This document shows, in pieces, positions 1-11,350 of a stretch of DNA of 64,000 nucleotides (within the stretch, counting starts at the first letter, position 1; each line of letters opens with the position of its first letter). A model generated the notes under the pieces. It did no database searches and was not told the DNA's origin. It worked only from the letters and a program-made list of their open reading frames with translations. The position numbers and the translations under genes were made by a program. The stretch comes from Ricinus communis. Taxonomy: Eukaryota; Streptophyta; Magnoliopsida; Malpighiales; Euphorbiaceae. The stretch is taken from assembly GCF_019578655.1 (NCBI RefSeq), contig NC_063259.1, positions 62,001 to 126,000 of the forward strand. Reading direction: 5' to 3'.

Positions 1-92
1 TTAGGTGATTTCTTCACACATACATAAAAACAAAAATAATTAAGGAAAAAAGAAAAGAAAAAGAGAAAAACTAAACTAAACTAAACATTTAC

Positions 93-3000
93 CATTCCAA
101 TCTTCAGAGAATCACACTTGAATTGAGCATAAAGATTTGTTTCTATCCCGCGACCCTACAAAAAGCAATGAATGGTTAAGTGCAACAAATTGGATAGTTC
201 AGTTTCTGAAGACTATTTAGTTTAATCATAACCAATAACCATGGATTGGAATTTCCAGTTTCCCTCTCTTGCTCTCTTAATGAGGTTCCCTATTTTTTTC
301 CATTGGTCAACCGTCAAGGCCCAATCCTACCCCGACTTCATTATCACTTCTATGTGCTAGAAAACTTGTCAAACTCATGTATCCATATCAATCTGGTAGC
401 CATTGTCTTCTTCATATTGACAAAATTTGAGAAAGACTCACCATTCCTTCAAATATTACTAGGTCTGCATCAGTGGATAAATAAGCTAGCTCTTGTGATA
501 CTCTTGTGAGATCAATAACCTGCAAATGATGGAAAAGCAAATAAGCCTATTACTATACACTTGCATATACCCATCATTGTATTTGTGGAAGATGTTAGTC
601 CAACCAATACTTAAAGTGAAGATATAGCACATATGTTCCTTACTGGCAAATCATTTCCAGAGTTGGCAATCAAGAGATTAGAGGTATCAACACCCACAAG
701 CTGTCCATTTTCATCTTTCAACTGGAAAATGAGCGCTTAAGTCAGAAAAATAAGAACCCAGCCCAACAACACCAAAGTTTAGCTATTCTTTCTTTCACCT
801 TTGATATAATCTCAATCAGTTCAGGGTAAGTGACATCGTTGATAGAGGGCAAGTCATTAGCAGCCAAAACAACCTGCCAAAGTGATAGGCAAGCAAAAAG
901 GAAGTAAGCTTAAGATAGCAAGCGGCAGCCATGCAAGAGTAAGAAAAAAATAGCAATTGTGGAGGCATATTATTTGATGCAAATGTCCAAACTTAACAGA
1001 ACTACATCTAAATTCATGGTTTAGTATGTTTTGCCCTTTCAAAGGATGCATTTAATTTGGAGTAACAAAATATAATCTCTTACAATTTTTATTTGCTTTC
1101 CTTTCTTTAAAAGCAAAAACTTAATCATAAGCAGTCTTACAATATAGCTGAAATGAATTACAAATCAAAGGCTACATTTAACGAGAAAGTAACCATGATA
1201 TAAAACATTTAACGCAGAAATGGATTTTGCCGTGCCCATCAAAATGTCTGAAAGGTGCTAAATTTCAATGAGCAACTTCTCAAATTTAAAGGCCTGATAA
1301 AAACAACTGTGAATAAAGCATCAGCAATATTGATGGAGGAACAGGGATACCCACCAAGACTGCCAAACCCAAAACCAAAATCTAATTAATGCATTTGATA
1401 AGAAATATGTTGATACGAAAATAGAGAAAAAAAAGAAAAAGAAGTGGAGTACAGCACTCCACTGGCACCATTTCAGAATATTTTCAAGAGATTTTTTCAT
1501 GGGAAGGTCAAGAAGAAGTCAACGGATTATTGGGAAGATATTCTACTAATTAGTTTCTTAGTTGTTATTAGTTGTCATTTAATTGCTCATTAATTTAGGA
1601 TAATATTTTTATTTTTATTGAGAATAGTCTTTTTCTCATGTGCACAATAATTTGACTCGTTATTATTCACATACTAATAAATTAAAATAATTTAAAATAA
1701 AAAATAATATAGTTATCTATTAAATATATTAATATTATTATTTTGAAAATATTATTTTTATAATTAAAATTTTTACCTTATAATGTTCATTATCATTATT
1801 TTTATTTTTATTTTTATTTTTAATCTATATATCTTTTCACCTTATATTTTGTACATAAAATTATTTGTTTATCTCAAAATATATTGTAACAAATTAAAAT
1901 ATATTTTACTTTCCATATTAATATATTTCCATCCATATATTTCTTTTGCAATTACTAAAACACATTTATATAAATATACTATTCTAATTTAAATTACAAT
2001 TAAATCAATCAAAATGTCAGAAAGATAAATTTAATCACTATTATATTAAAGAATAATATATTTAAAATAAATTAGTCAGTTGATTAAAATATAAAAATAT
2101 AATCAATTAACTCTTGTAGCACTCATATTGATTATTACCAAAGTGAGGCTTATAATTATTAAAAATAGAAACATCAGTTCTCTTTTAGTTTAATAATTAT
2201 TTTAGTTTTCAATTAGTAATATTCTTTTTTTATTTAAAAAATAATATAATATTCTATCTTTGAAATTTTATTAATAAATTTAATAAAATTGTAATTAACG
2301 TATAAATAAAAAATGGACTATATTTTTGCAACGAAGTAATCTCTTTATTTATGTGAGTTGCATGTGAATATCAAGTATTTGACTCATTAGCACTTAAAAA
2401 GTAAAATGCTATATATATTTTTAAATTTATCGTCATAAATATTTTTAGCATTAAGATAATAAAGACATCCTTACATTAGTAAATTTATCTATAGATTAAT
2501 CTATTTATACCTCATAACATTTATACTGATTATTTTTATAGTTAGTAATAAAAAAATTAATATTATTATTGCAAAATATGAAGATTCACAAATATTGTAA
2601 GAGTAAATTAAATTAATTTAAAAATTTATACACAAATGAATTATTTTATTTTAATAAGATAAAATATAGCAAACACTTTAAAAAATTATAAAAAGGAGCT
2701 TGTTAATTCTAATATTCTATTTAAGTTTAGATTTCTAAAATATATTCAAGTCATTTTCATTATTTGAGATAATAATAAAATATCTTTTTGGATGAAGAAA
2801 ATTATTTTTTCTTTATATGCACTGTGTATAAATTTAAATAATTTAACTCGTTATTACTCAAATTTAAATACTTTTAGATATAAAAACTGTTTTTTCTTAT
2901 AGTCACACGGTGCACATGGTGTTTGTATGGCTGTAATTATTATGTGCATGACTTTAATACTGACATATAATTAGAAATAAAATATTCTGTGACCAATGAC

Positions 3001-5740
3001 CGAAACCATGACCCTTAAAGAGTATGCTAGTTGTCTTACCACCAAGCTAGGACAATTATTTTGTTAATTTTCCATAAAAAGTATACTAGAAAAAAGATAA
3101 TACCATATGGTTAACAAGCTCAATTATGCTTAGCAAGTCAATTTCAAGCTCGAGTTTTTCTTCGTTATTTAATAATATCACTTAACAAGCAGAATTTGAA
3201 CTAAGCTCATTTATCATAACAAATAAGCTACTAATGAACCGAGCTCGAGCCACTAGCGAGCTTAATTATTTTGCAACGAACCGTACTCGAACTTCATTAT
3301 AGAACTTGAATTCAGCTCGATCTCTATTCCGAAGTAATCCTAGCCAAGCTCAAACTTGTAAAGTTTTGCCTTGCCTCAGTTTGATTATAACCCTGTCTTT
3401 TTTGGCCAATTGTCAAAATTGTTTGATTGTTTAGAACTTAGCAGTGAATAAGATTAACCTAGAGCTAATTTTTCTCTAGTCATTCTACATTAGCAAGGAT
3501 ATTTAGAGGTTAATAGGATTGGAATTGAAATTAAAAAATTTGAATTGACTTTTTCAATGGTCAAGTTTTAATATGCAACATAAACAAATAAATGTAACTT
3601 CTATCTTGAATTTTCCCTAATTGCAAGGTAATAGTCAAGTTTGAAGATAAATTGAAAGTAAAAAAATTTAGCCTTACCTGAAAATAAGATAATTCAAAAG
3701 TAAACAAGAAAACATTTGAAAGTTATTTTTAAAAGAATTAAGCCAAGATGCTAAAATTTATCAATTACAAAAACATTAAAGAGTATCTCGTGTTCTTTAA
3801 TGACTTTTGACCTACTATTACTATTTCAGGAAGATAACATAACAATAATAGGTGAAACAGCCCATTACAGCCATTCTATGTGTGCCTCATCATGGGCCTT
3901 GATGCTACAGGCAATTAAGGCAACATCCCACCACCTCGCCACCCTAAAATTTAACAAGCTTATTACCATAGGTAGCTCAGTCGTTCTAGTATTAACCGTA
4001 ATTTAAGACATTTGCTGGGTAGAATTGGCTTGGAAGTGCAAATGAAGCATTAACAAATAGTCATTTGCCAATAAACACTTTATATTAGAATAAGAAAAAT
4101 TTGGATGAGTTGCAAACATGAATGTGGCCAGAAAACAAACCTGAGTTCCATGTCGAAGTAGCTCTCTTGCAAAGGGCAAAATACCCAAGATAATATCTGC
4201 ACCAGAATTATCAACAAAAATGACAGCCTGTTGTGACAGGAAAAAGGAAAGTGATCAGGACTATTTCTGGAATGAACGATACACCTAACTTCTTTTGGAG
4301 ATGCCCTGAGGATGGGACTACTTCAAAAGAAGAAGGTATGAGGAAAACAAATCACATCTGGAACTTGCCTTTTTCCATGATTTCTTGCTCCATTTCACTT
4401 TGAAGGTGTCTAAATCATCAATAACCCAGGGTCGAGGGACAAGATTTTGACAGCTGGCCAAAAAAGACATTCCATCCCTTGAGAAAATCTCAGCAAGCTT
4501 TAACAAATCAGAAACAAGTGGAAGATGAGAAAGAAGGTTGAGCTAAGAGATGCTCAATTTAGTCCAGCAACAAATGAAAAGTGATAATAATATAATTTGG
4601 TTTAATTAAATACAGAGATTAACAAAATAATAGAATCTTATATGAAAATTTGTCAAGACCAACCTGTGCAGAACCAAGGTCAAAAATGTTTCCAGCAAAT
4701 ATTCCTTTCACGAGATTCTCAAGACGCTTGGGCCCATCTTCAATAGCATCATTAAGACAAACAACATCCTCAAATAGAGATATAGCCTTTGCATTCTCTT
4801 CATCCTAATGCATCATTAAGAAAAACATCTTTCATTTGCAAACAGTATTTTTGAGAGGCCAAACAGAAAGTAGAACAAATACTAACCTTGACTTTTTTGA
4901 AAATGTCTCTGAATCCCAATTCTCTGAGGATTTGCTCCCGAAGTCTGCAAAGAAGCTACAATTTCCCCAATAAAACAAAGAGAGGATAATAGTAAGAAGA
5001 CAGATGTACAAGTAAAATAAAAATTTAAATCCTGAAAATTGTAACAAAAGAAAAGATGAACTTGAATCTTACAATGCAATCAGGTGGACCACCATGACTC
5101 TCGGGACCTTTCTTCAAATCTTCAAGGATCTCAGAATACCTTATTATTAGGAAATTTTTTTTGAAAAAAAAAAAAAGCAATCTTAAGTTATTTAAAAAAG
5201 AAATGAGTGACATTTAACGGGAGTTTGATAGCAAGAAGTAGAAGGCATTGAGTAAAAGAAACACTGCAATTTTGATCCAGTGACCCACAAATGTTGATAT
5301 GGAATTCGATAGAATTACTGATGCTTAGAGCAAAAACAGTAGCAAAAATTATTCAAATAAAATAAATTTCATAATCAATTCCTTCCGAAAAGAAAACGAC
5401 AGTGACCTTTGTGCAAATTTCTCAGCTCTAGCAGGAGCGTCAGCAACAGTAGGATCAGTTTCAGCACGTTTCCTGCAAGAAGTAAAATGAATAAAAAGAG
5501 ATGCAACAACAGAACAAAACACAAGAAGAAGAAGAAGAAGAAAAAGAAACCAATTAAGGATAATGATTACTTGAAAGAAGGGATGGAATTGAGGAAAAGG
5601 TCGATCCATTGGAGCTCAGTAGGAGTAGGTTTTCTTGGATTGTCAGATGGAAATCTGTAAGGAATAGTGGATGCCCTATAATTCGATTCTATCGGCGTCG
5701 TCAGCAATGGGAACGCTACCATTTCCGATTCGCTTTCCAT
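93..5740 (-). CDS. DUF89/ARMT1-family damage-control phosphatase (At2g17340-like), 3' end outside window
   Basis: Eleven exons read by homology: 5571-5740, 5407-5472, 5073-5139, 4887-4955, 4664-4804, 4369-4497, 4141-4227, 799-873, 644-721, 442-519, 93-155. They join in frame to 341 codons; the expected last exon (about 25 codons) lies beyond base 1. The start ATG at 5740 gives [13 protein letters not shown], as in plant orthologues. Diagnostic segments are [18 protein letters not shown] (exon 7, metal-binding Asp/Asn), [16 protein letters not shown] (exon 8), [18 protein letters not shown] (exon 9) and GRGIETN (exon 11). Plant stand-alone DUF89 proteins are metal-dependent phosphatases, reported to act on phosphopantetheine-type or damaged metabolites in the cytosol; that activity is family knowledge. 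Intron 6 (4228-4368) has a GC donor, AAG|GCAAGT; the nearby GT would break the frame. Intron 7 is 3.27 kb. No coding damage was seen. Confidence 0.93.
874..4140 (-). other. Intron 7 of the DUF89 gene (3.27 kb), holding old repeats
   Basis: Bounded by donor CAG|GTTTG (4141/4140) and acceptor GGCAG|GTTG (874/873). The middle is very A+T rich. It contains a tRNA-like segment at 2998-3049 and a patch at about 3110-3360 with many AGCTCGA/GCTCGAGC words, like the interior of plant nonautonomous DNA transposons. The short open frames inside show no recognisable product. Confidence 0.75.
2998..3049 (-). repeat. tRNA-like segment with pol III A and B boxes inside the intron
   Basis: On the minus strand TAGCTTGGTGG (3049-3039) resembles the A box and GGTTTCGGTC (3007-2998) a degenerate B box. 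Their spacing is close to that of a tRNA gene. There is no full acceptor stem, so this is a tRNA-derived or tRNA-like repeat rather than a functional tRNA. Confidence 0.4.
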
Positions 5741-5896
5741 TTCTTCCTTCTTTCTTTTTGATATATTCCCTGTGTAATTCTTCTCTTCTCTTCTCTTCTC
5801 TTCAGTTTTACTTGATTTTTGTTTTAACTTTTCTGTTGCTGTGTATCTTATGTCAAACATTTGCCCTCGCCATCCTTCTATAATTTCACTCCGCAA
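5741..5896 (-). promoter_or_regulatory. 5' UTR / proximal promoter of the DUF89 phosphatase gene
   Basis: Directly upstream of the start ATG, the minus strand carries a purine-rich GAAAAGAGAAGAGAAGAG run (plus-strand TTCTCTTCTCTTCTC, about 5778-5805). Such pyrimidine/purine stretches are common in plant leaders. No clear TATA box was identified, so the transcription start is not defined. Confidence 0.4.
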
Positions 5897-5942
5897 TCTT
5901 TAATTTTATTTAAAAAATAAAAACAGAAATTCACATTTAGTT

Positions 5943-5982
<40 letters not shown>

Positions 5983-6884
5983 TATATATTAACTTTTATT
6001 ACATAAAATTTTGACATATTTATTTTAAAAAATAGTAATATCAATTATATTGATAATATTGATCATACAATAATATTGATCATACAATTATGAGAGACAA
6101 TTTCGGACGCGCATCTAAGTGTCTATAGTAATTACGGTATTATAAGATTTTTCAATTTAATAAGGAACATGCTAATTAGTCACAGAGACTAGCGCGAATA
6201 AAGAAAGTTGCCTCCCGAGTATTTTTCAGAATACTTTTACTAATTGAGTGGCGTTTCTAGATTTAATAAGGAAACTTCGCCACATCTAGAGATAGATTCG
6301 AAAGCCAAATTCCTTATTTGTGTATTTTTATTTTTAATCTTATTATTTAACGAGTTATTACCTATAAATACAACAACTATAAGTCTACAAATAATCACTA
6401 TAGCATGTAAGTTTGACTTAAGTCTAGCCCATTTTTAGTTAGAGTCAATCCCTATTTATTTTTCTTAACCTATTTTTATTATTTAGTTATAAATAAAGCC
6501 TATCTAATCTTAACCCAATTAAAAGTTATGTTTTTTATTACTAAATTTTTTAATATAAATAGACTATTCTTTTACATGCCAATACCTAATTAGATTTTTA
6601 TTTTAAATATATATATGGATTTTTGTTTAGGTCCAAGTTACCAATATTTAATCTAATGGACTATATTTTACATGCAAAGCCCAATTTTAACCTAGGTCTA
6701 AGTGTCCAAGTTTTAATTTTCAATCAAACATCACATATTTGTCATACATTTATATAATAAAACAAAAATAAGATAGAAAATAAAGGAAAGCATTAAACCT
6801 AAGTTATTACAACACATCCTACAACTAAAAAGGTTAAAAAAAATATCAAATCTACGTCTAAAAAGGTCAAAAGCATGTCTATGT

Positions 6885-6913
<29 letters not shown>
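5897..6913. other. A+T-rich intergenic DNA with two TA microsatellites
   Basis: No coding region recognised. Contains TA dinucleotide runs at 5947-5980 and 6887-6915; the second abuts the viral inverted fragment and may mark the integration or rearrangement junction. Confidence 0.6.
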
Positions 6914-6919
<6 letters not shown>

Positions 6920-7131
6920 CAGACTAGACTAACAAGTTTACGGTACGGCATATGCTTGTTAAATCTTAAACAAGAATGGAAGATAGGATGATAAATTTTA
7001 TTAATAGATGTGCAAATATACAAACTTTGGAATAAAAGCTTTAAACAAAGAAATATAACTACAGAGGAAGGTGGTTTTCCTCACTCTCTCTTTTCTCACT
7101 ATATTTCTTATGGTAAGACTTGAAGAATACA
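6914..7131 (-). mobile_element. Inverted, internally deleted endogenous pararetrovirus leader fragment
   Basis: The reverse complement matches the viral leader at 7132-7408 (and 14980-15256): the CTCTTGTATTCTTCAAG start, the GAAATATAGTGAG run, the AATAAA region, GATTTAACAAGC and, after a deletion, AAACTTGTTAGTCTAG. It meets the plus-oriented copy head to head at about 7131/7132, making a long imperfect inverted repeat. It stops before the primer-binding site, next to a TA microsatellite. Confidence 0.8.
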
Positions 7132-7292
7132 AGAGCCATAAGAAATATAGTGAGAAAAGAGAGAGTGTGAGAGTGATAGTGAGAAAACCACCTTCCTCTT
7201 GTATTCAGTTCCGCTTGTAAGTTATATTTCTTTTGTTTAAAGCTTTTATTCCAAAGCTCTTATTCCAAAGTTTGTATATTTGCACATCTATT

Positions 7293-7298
7293 AATAAA
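7293..7298 (+). promoter_or_regulatory. Viral poly(A) signal AATAAA, copy 1 leader
   Basis: AATAAA in the leader, matching the same signal at 15142-15147. In pararetroviruses the signal lies downstream of the promoter and is read on the second pass, giving terminally redundant RNA. Confidence 0.6.
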
Positions 7299-7412
7299 AT
7301 TTATCATCCTATCTTCCATTCTTGTTTAAGATTTAACAAGCGTATGCTCTGTGCTTGCCTCGTCTGAGGATCCTGCACACCAGAAACTTGTTAGTCTAGT
7401 ATGTCTCATAGT

Positions 7413-7424
7413 TGGTATCAGAGC
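7413..7424 (+). promoter_or_regulatory. Primer-binding site for initiator tRNA-Met, copy 1
   Basis: TGGTATCAGAGC, complementary to the 3' end of plant tRNA-iMet, as used by Caulimoviridae and many plant retroelements for minus-strand priming. It follows the leader and precedes the movement-protein start by about 190 bases. Confidence 0.85.
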
Positions 7425-7611
7425 CTATTGGGTTCCAAAAAGAAACATCATCTGCATAAAAAAGATTTTAAAATCATTTTAATCTGCATCATATCTCTGA
7501 TAAACAAACTTGCTCATTTATGTACAGTAGTAAGCCCCGTCTGGTGTAAGGGTAGTAAATCTGGTGGCTTGGTTCATGTTTGTTTAGAAAGTTATCTTGG
7601 TATATTTTAAA

Positions 7612-8766
7612 ATGAATTTAGAACCTTTTTTCTGTAGATCTTCTTCTTTTTCAAACTCTTCTACCTCTGAGTCTTTAAGGTATAAAGGTTTAGTAAATAG
7701 TGAAGAAATCACTATTGAAGATTTTTCAAAGCATATTGGTGATTGGAAAATACTCAAGGTTCAAAAGAAACAAATTTATGAGTTTTCAAAGTTTCCTCTC
7801 TTCGAAACTGATTTTACTATCAAAACTGAAGAAAGAGATATTCAGATTTCAAAGCCTTTTGAAGAAATTTATCTTTTGAATCCAAAGACCCTCCAGAAGC
7901 ATAAAGAAAAATACTATAAGTATACCCATATAGGCCTTGTTCAGGTAGAAATAAAGCCCCTTACCAGAGAAGGTTTAGATACTTCCATCTTAGCAATCCT
8001 TAGAGATGCTAGGTTTATAAATTTTTATGATTCTTTGTTAGGTACTGTTGAGTCAAGCCTCAATAAAGGACCAATTTCTTTCAATTGTTTTCCAAACATT
8101 ACAATTTCATTAAATGATAAAAATATTTTAAAGAGCATTGTTCTTCAAATAAAGACACATAATTACAAAATGCTTGAAGGATCTATTCCGATAGTATTGA
8201 TTTTCAAAATACATTACAAAGCCATGATTTCTACTTTTGGTTCAAAACACAAACTCCATTCACCAAAAGGAGAAACCTTATTCCTACAAACAGATCTTTT
8301 CAAATCCAATGGAACTATTCTAAAAACCATTCAATGGAAAGATATAACTCTTCCAAAAGAGTGGATCCTTGAAGGTGCAACCCAACCTGAATCACCAAAG
8401 CAAACAGAGCCAAATACAAATCTCAAAAATATAACCCAGTTTCCATATGGAAAAGTAAAGCTTACATTCAACAGGAAATCAACCTCTTCTAGATTTTCTG
8501 ATGATGATTCTTTAACATCGACCATAGATATTGGAAGGGTATCAAAAATACCTTCTGTTATTTATGCTCCTTACAAAGAACCAACTCCATCTCAAACACA
8601 ACCAAGATTTTCAACATCTGATATACCAGGCTCAAACACTATATTACAGAATGTTGATTACCAAAGCAATATCCCCAGACCCGTCTACAATGAATTAAAG
8701 AAAGATGATGAGGATATAGAGACCGTCTCTACCCCCTCTTCACCATCACCATCAGCAATAACATAA
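7612..8766 (+). CDS. Endogenous viral movement protein (30K-type), open frame
   Basis: The ATG at 7612 opens a 384-codon frame ending TAA at 8766; an in-frame ATG at 7597 is possible, but copy 2 keeps only the context of the later one. The first ~280 residues resemble the cell-to-cell movement protein domain at the start of Caulimoviridae polyproteins, with LGTVESSLNKGPISFNCFPN as a recognisable core. The tail is rich in Ser, Pro and Thr. It is the only long uninterrupted frame in this copy. Whether the stop at 8766 is natural or a mutation cutting the polyprotein cannot be told from the window. Confidence 0.75.
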   Translation: MNLEPFFCRSSSFSNSSTSESLRYKGLVNSEEITIEDFSKHIGDWKILKVQKKQIYEFSKFPLFETDFTIKTEERDIQISKPFEEIYLLNPKTLQKHKEKYYKYTHIGLVQVEIKPLTREGLDTSILAILRDARFINFYDSLLGTVESSLNKGPISFNCFPNITISLNDKNILKSIVLQIKTHNYKMLEGSIPIVLIFKIHYKAMISTFGSKHKLHSPKGETLFLQTDLFKSNGTILKTIQWKDITLPKEWILEGATQPESPKQTEPNTNLKNITQFPYGKVKLTFNRKSTSSRFSDDDSLTSTIDIGRVSKIPSVIYAPYKEPTPSQTQPRFSTSDIPGSNTILQNVDYQSNIPRPVYNELKKDDEDIETVSTPSSPSPSAIT

Positions 8767-10635
8767 AATCTAGAAGCAGAAATCAACATGATTTCAAAAG
8801 ATTTTCAAATCAATAAAAAGCTTTTACATGAAGATTTCTATTCAAAGAAAAACCATTCTTAAAAAATTTTAGTTTTTTAAGTATTTTTTACAAGAAAAAG
8901 ACAGTATTCAAGAGAGATACTATCAATTTTTCATACAAAACAAGATCCAAATCAAATTTTTTGATTGGTTTCAGATTTATTGCAAAGAAAATAGTATTCT
9001 TTATCCTTTCAAATAAAAGCTTATTAGTCCTGTTACTGTAAGAAACAAGACTCCAGAGTGGAAGGTCGGGGAAAACCAAACCATCCAGTCTGAACATCCT
9101 CCCCTTAGGAAAATAACCATTCCTTATGGAGAGAATGAAATAGAGGCTACACCTTACAAATTGATAGGAGAAGATCTTGAGAAAAATGTCAAGAATATTG
9201 TTCAGCAGAACAATATCTCGAATACCTATCTTAACACAATAGGGAAGTAACTTGTTAGGATAGAAAGCTAGATCCAAAAACCTCCTGTAGTCTTCACCTC
9301 TCCAATCCCCAACACTGATCATCCAAAAGAGATAAGCCAATCAGAAAAGCTCAAAAATCCAGTCTTCAAACCTTACCAAATCTCAAAGCCTAGCCAAGAT
9401 CAATTTCAGAAGCAAATTGAGTTTGCTAGAGCAGTTAGGGAACAACTTAGCAAATTAGCCATTTCTGAGTCCTCCAAAAACCTAGTGCCATATACTCCTC
9501 AAAGCAGTAGGAATATCAATGCTATAGATCAAGCCCAATGCGATGAATCCAATGATTCAGAGCTTGAAAGTGTCACTGACAAACCCTCCAACATCAACAG
9601 ATTGGGATGGCAAGCCCCTAGATTGACCTGACATACTTCTAGGAATACTGCTCCAGATCTAGGAATAGAAAATAGGAATAATATCCTAACCCAATCTAGA
9701 TTCAATGCCTCTTCCGTCTATGAATGGAATATAGATGGAATGTCAGAATACAACATTCTTGGTCTCTTACAATAGATGACCATGGCAGCCAATGCTTACA
9801 AAATCCAAAGTGGTACCTCTGATGAGCCATTGCTGAACTCCTTATAGCTAGATTTTTTTGCCAGCTTAAAGGATGGTGGGATTACAATCTCACACAAGCA
9901 CAACAGCTCCAAATCCTAGGTGCTATCCAAACCACAATAGAAGGGACCCCCATCTTAGATGAGCTAGAAAATCCTATTGAGGATGCTGTGTCAACCTTAA
10001 TCCTGACGATTTTCCTCCACTTCATAGGAGACCCTTCTCTTCTAAAAGATAAGAATGCTGAGCTTCTTAGCAATCTAACCTGTAAAAAGCTTAGCAATTT
10101 CTAAGCTTATAAAGATACCTTCCTGACCAGAGTCATGCTTAGGGAAGATTCAAACCAACCTTTCTGGAAAGAAAAATTCTTAGCTGGTTTACCTAAGATA
10201 CTAGGTGAAAGAGTTAGGAATACCATAAGAGAAACCCATAATGGCCAGATCCCTTATGATTTCTACACTTATGATGAATTAGTTAGCCTCACCCAGAAAG
10301 AAGGTTTGAAGATTTGCCATGACCTTAAACTCCAAAGACAACTCAAATGGGAAATAAAGAAGACTAGGCAAGAACTAGGTAGTTTTTGTAACCAGTTTGA
10401 ATATAATCCCATAGAGCCTTCCCCTACCTGCAAAGGAAAACACAAAGAAGATTTTTCCAAATCTTTTAAGAAAAAATGATTTTTCAAAAATAGGAGAACT
10501 CCCAAAAACAAAGAAAATTTCTACAAAAAGCCATCCTTTTCTAAATTTCCAAAGCATAATTTCAAAAAAGATTTTAGCAAAATTACTTGCTATAAATGTG
10601 GCAAAAAGGGTCAATACTTCAAAGTATTGCAAGTT
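8767..10635 (+). pseudogene. Degenerate viral coat-protein (gag-like) region with broken zinc knuckle
   Basis: Coat-protein coding capacity is scattered over several frames with many stops. The best preserved part is 10135-10479 (114 codons, beginning MLREDSNQPFWKEKFL), followed by a basic Lys/Phe-rich stretch and a CCHC-type zinc knuckle at about 10588-10625. The knuckle keeps the first two Cys, but the His position is Gln, and a frame change falls inside it, so the next frame starts at 10598. Homologous pieces of this region recur in inverted order at 22495-22850. Confidence 0.7.
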
Positions 10636-11350
10636 TTCTAAGAAACTTCATGAGCTCCAAATAGAAGATGAAATTTTGAGTAAAATTTCAGCTCTTCTTG
10701 TTGATTCCTCTGAATCAGAATTTTCGAATAGTGAGGAAGAGTTTCAAATTGATGAAATCAAAACCTCATCCGATTATTCTGAGTCAGATTCTGATGATAT
10801 TCCAAAGAATATTAATATGCTCACTAGGCAACAAGAAGCTATTCTTGAAGCCGTCAAGCATATTAATGACCCCCAAATCCAAAAACAAGTTTTGAAAGAA
10901 ATATTAAAAACTGAAACCCTTGTCCCCTCTTCTAGTAAGAACACTTATGATCTTACTATGATCTTCGATAAAGGGAAAAAGTTAAAAAACCCTCTTCCTA
11001 CCGTCCAAGAACTTCAGAAAGAAATCAAAGCCATCAAAACAGAGCTCAAAGATTTGAAAGAAAAACAACAAAATGATTCTCTTTTGCTCCAAAGCTTGAT
11101 TCTCAAACAGGATAGTGATTCTGATTCTGAAGAAGAAAATGATTTTCAAAATCTTAAGGTTTCTGAAAATGTTCCAGAAAACTTCATTAACGTTTTAAAA
11201 GAAATTACCTCAAGAAAATATTTGATCCAAATAAAACTCATTTTCTCTAGTGATTTCCAAATAGAAACTATCGCTTTATTTGATACGGGAGCAGACCTCA
11301 ACTGTATCAATTATGAGCTGGTTCCTAAAAGGTATCATCAAGAAATATAA
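10598..11350 (+). pseudogene. Viral CP tail plus aspartic protease domain
   Basis: A 250-codon open frame. The first ~180 residues are acidic and Ser-rich (spacer after the zinc knuckle). From about base 11200 comes a retropepsin-like segment with the catalytic motif ALFDTGADLNCINYELVP near 11273-11326. The frame then ends early at a TAA (11348-11350), before the flap region would be complete. Proteolytic activity is not expected from this copy. Confidence 0.75.

Noticed and set aside
5349..5660. Open frames on both strands (86 and 83 codons) around exon 2
   Set aside because: They are shadows of exon 2 and the GAA-rich intron of the DUF89 gene; the spliced homologous protein explains the region.
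7401..7610. Leader ORFs MSHSWYQSLLGS... (7401) and its partner at 15277
   Set aside because: They overlap the tRNA-Met primer-binding site; the reading is a by-product of leader sequence.
8888..9340. 150-codon minus-strand ORF in the viral coat region
   Set aside because: Antisense to degenerate coat-protein coding sequence; no homology recognised.
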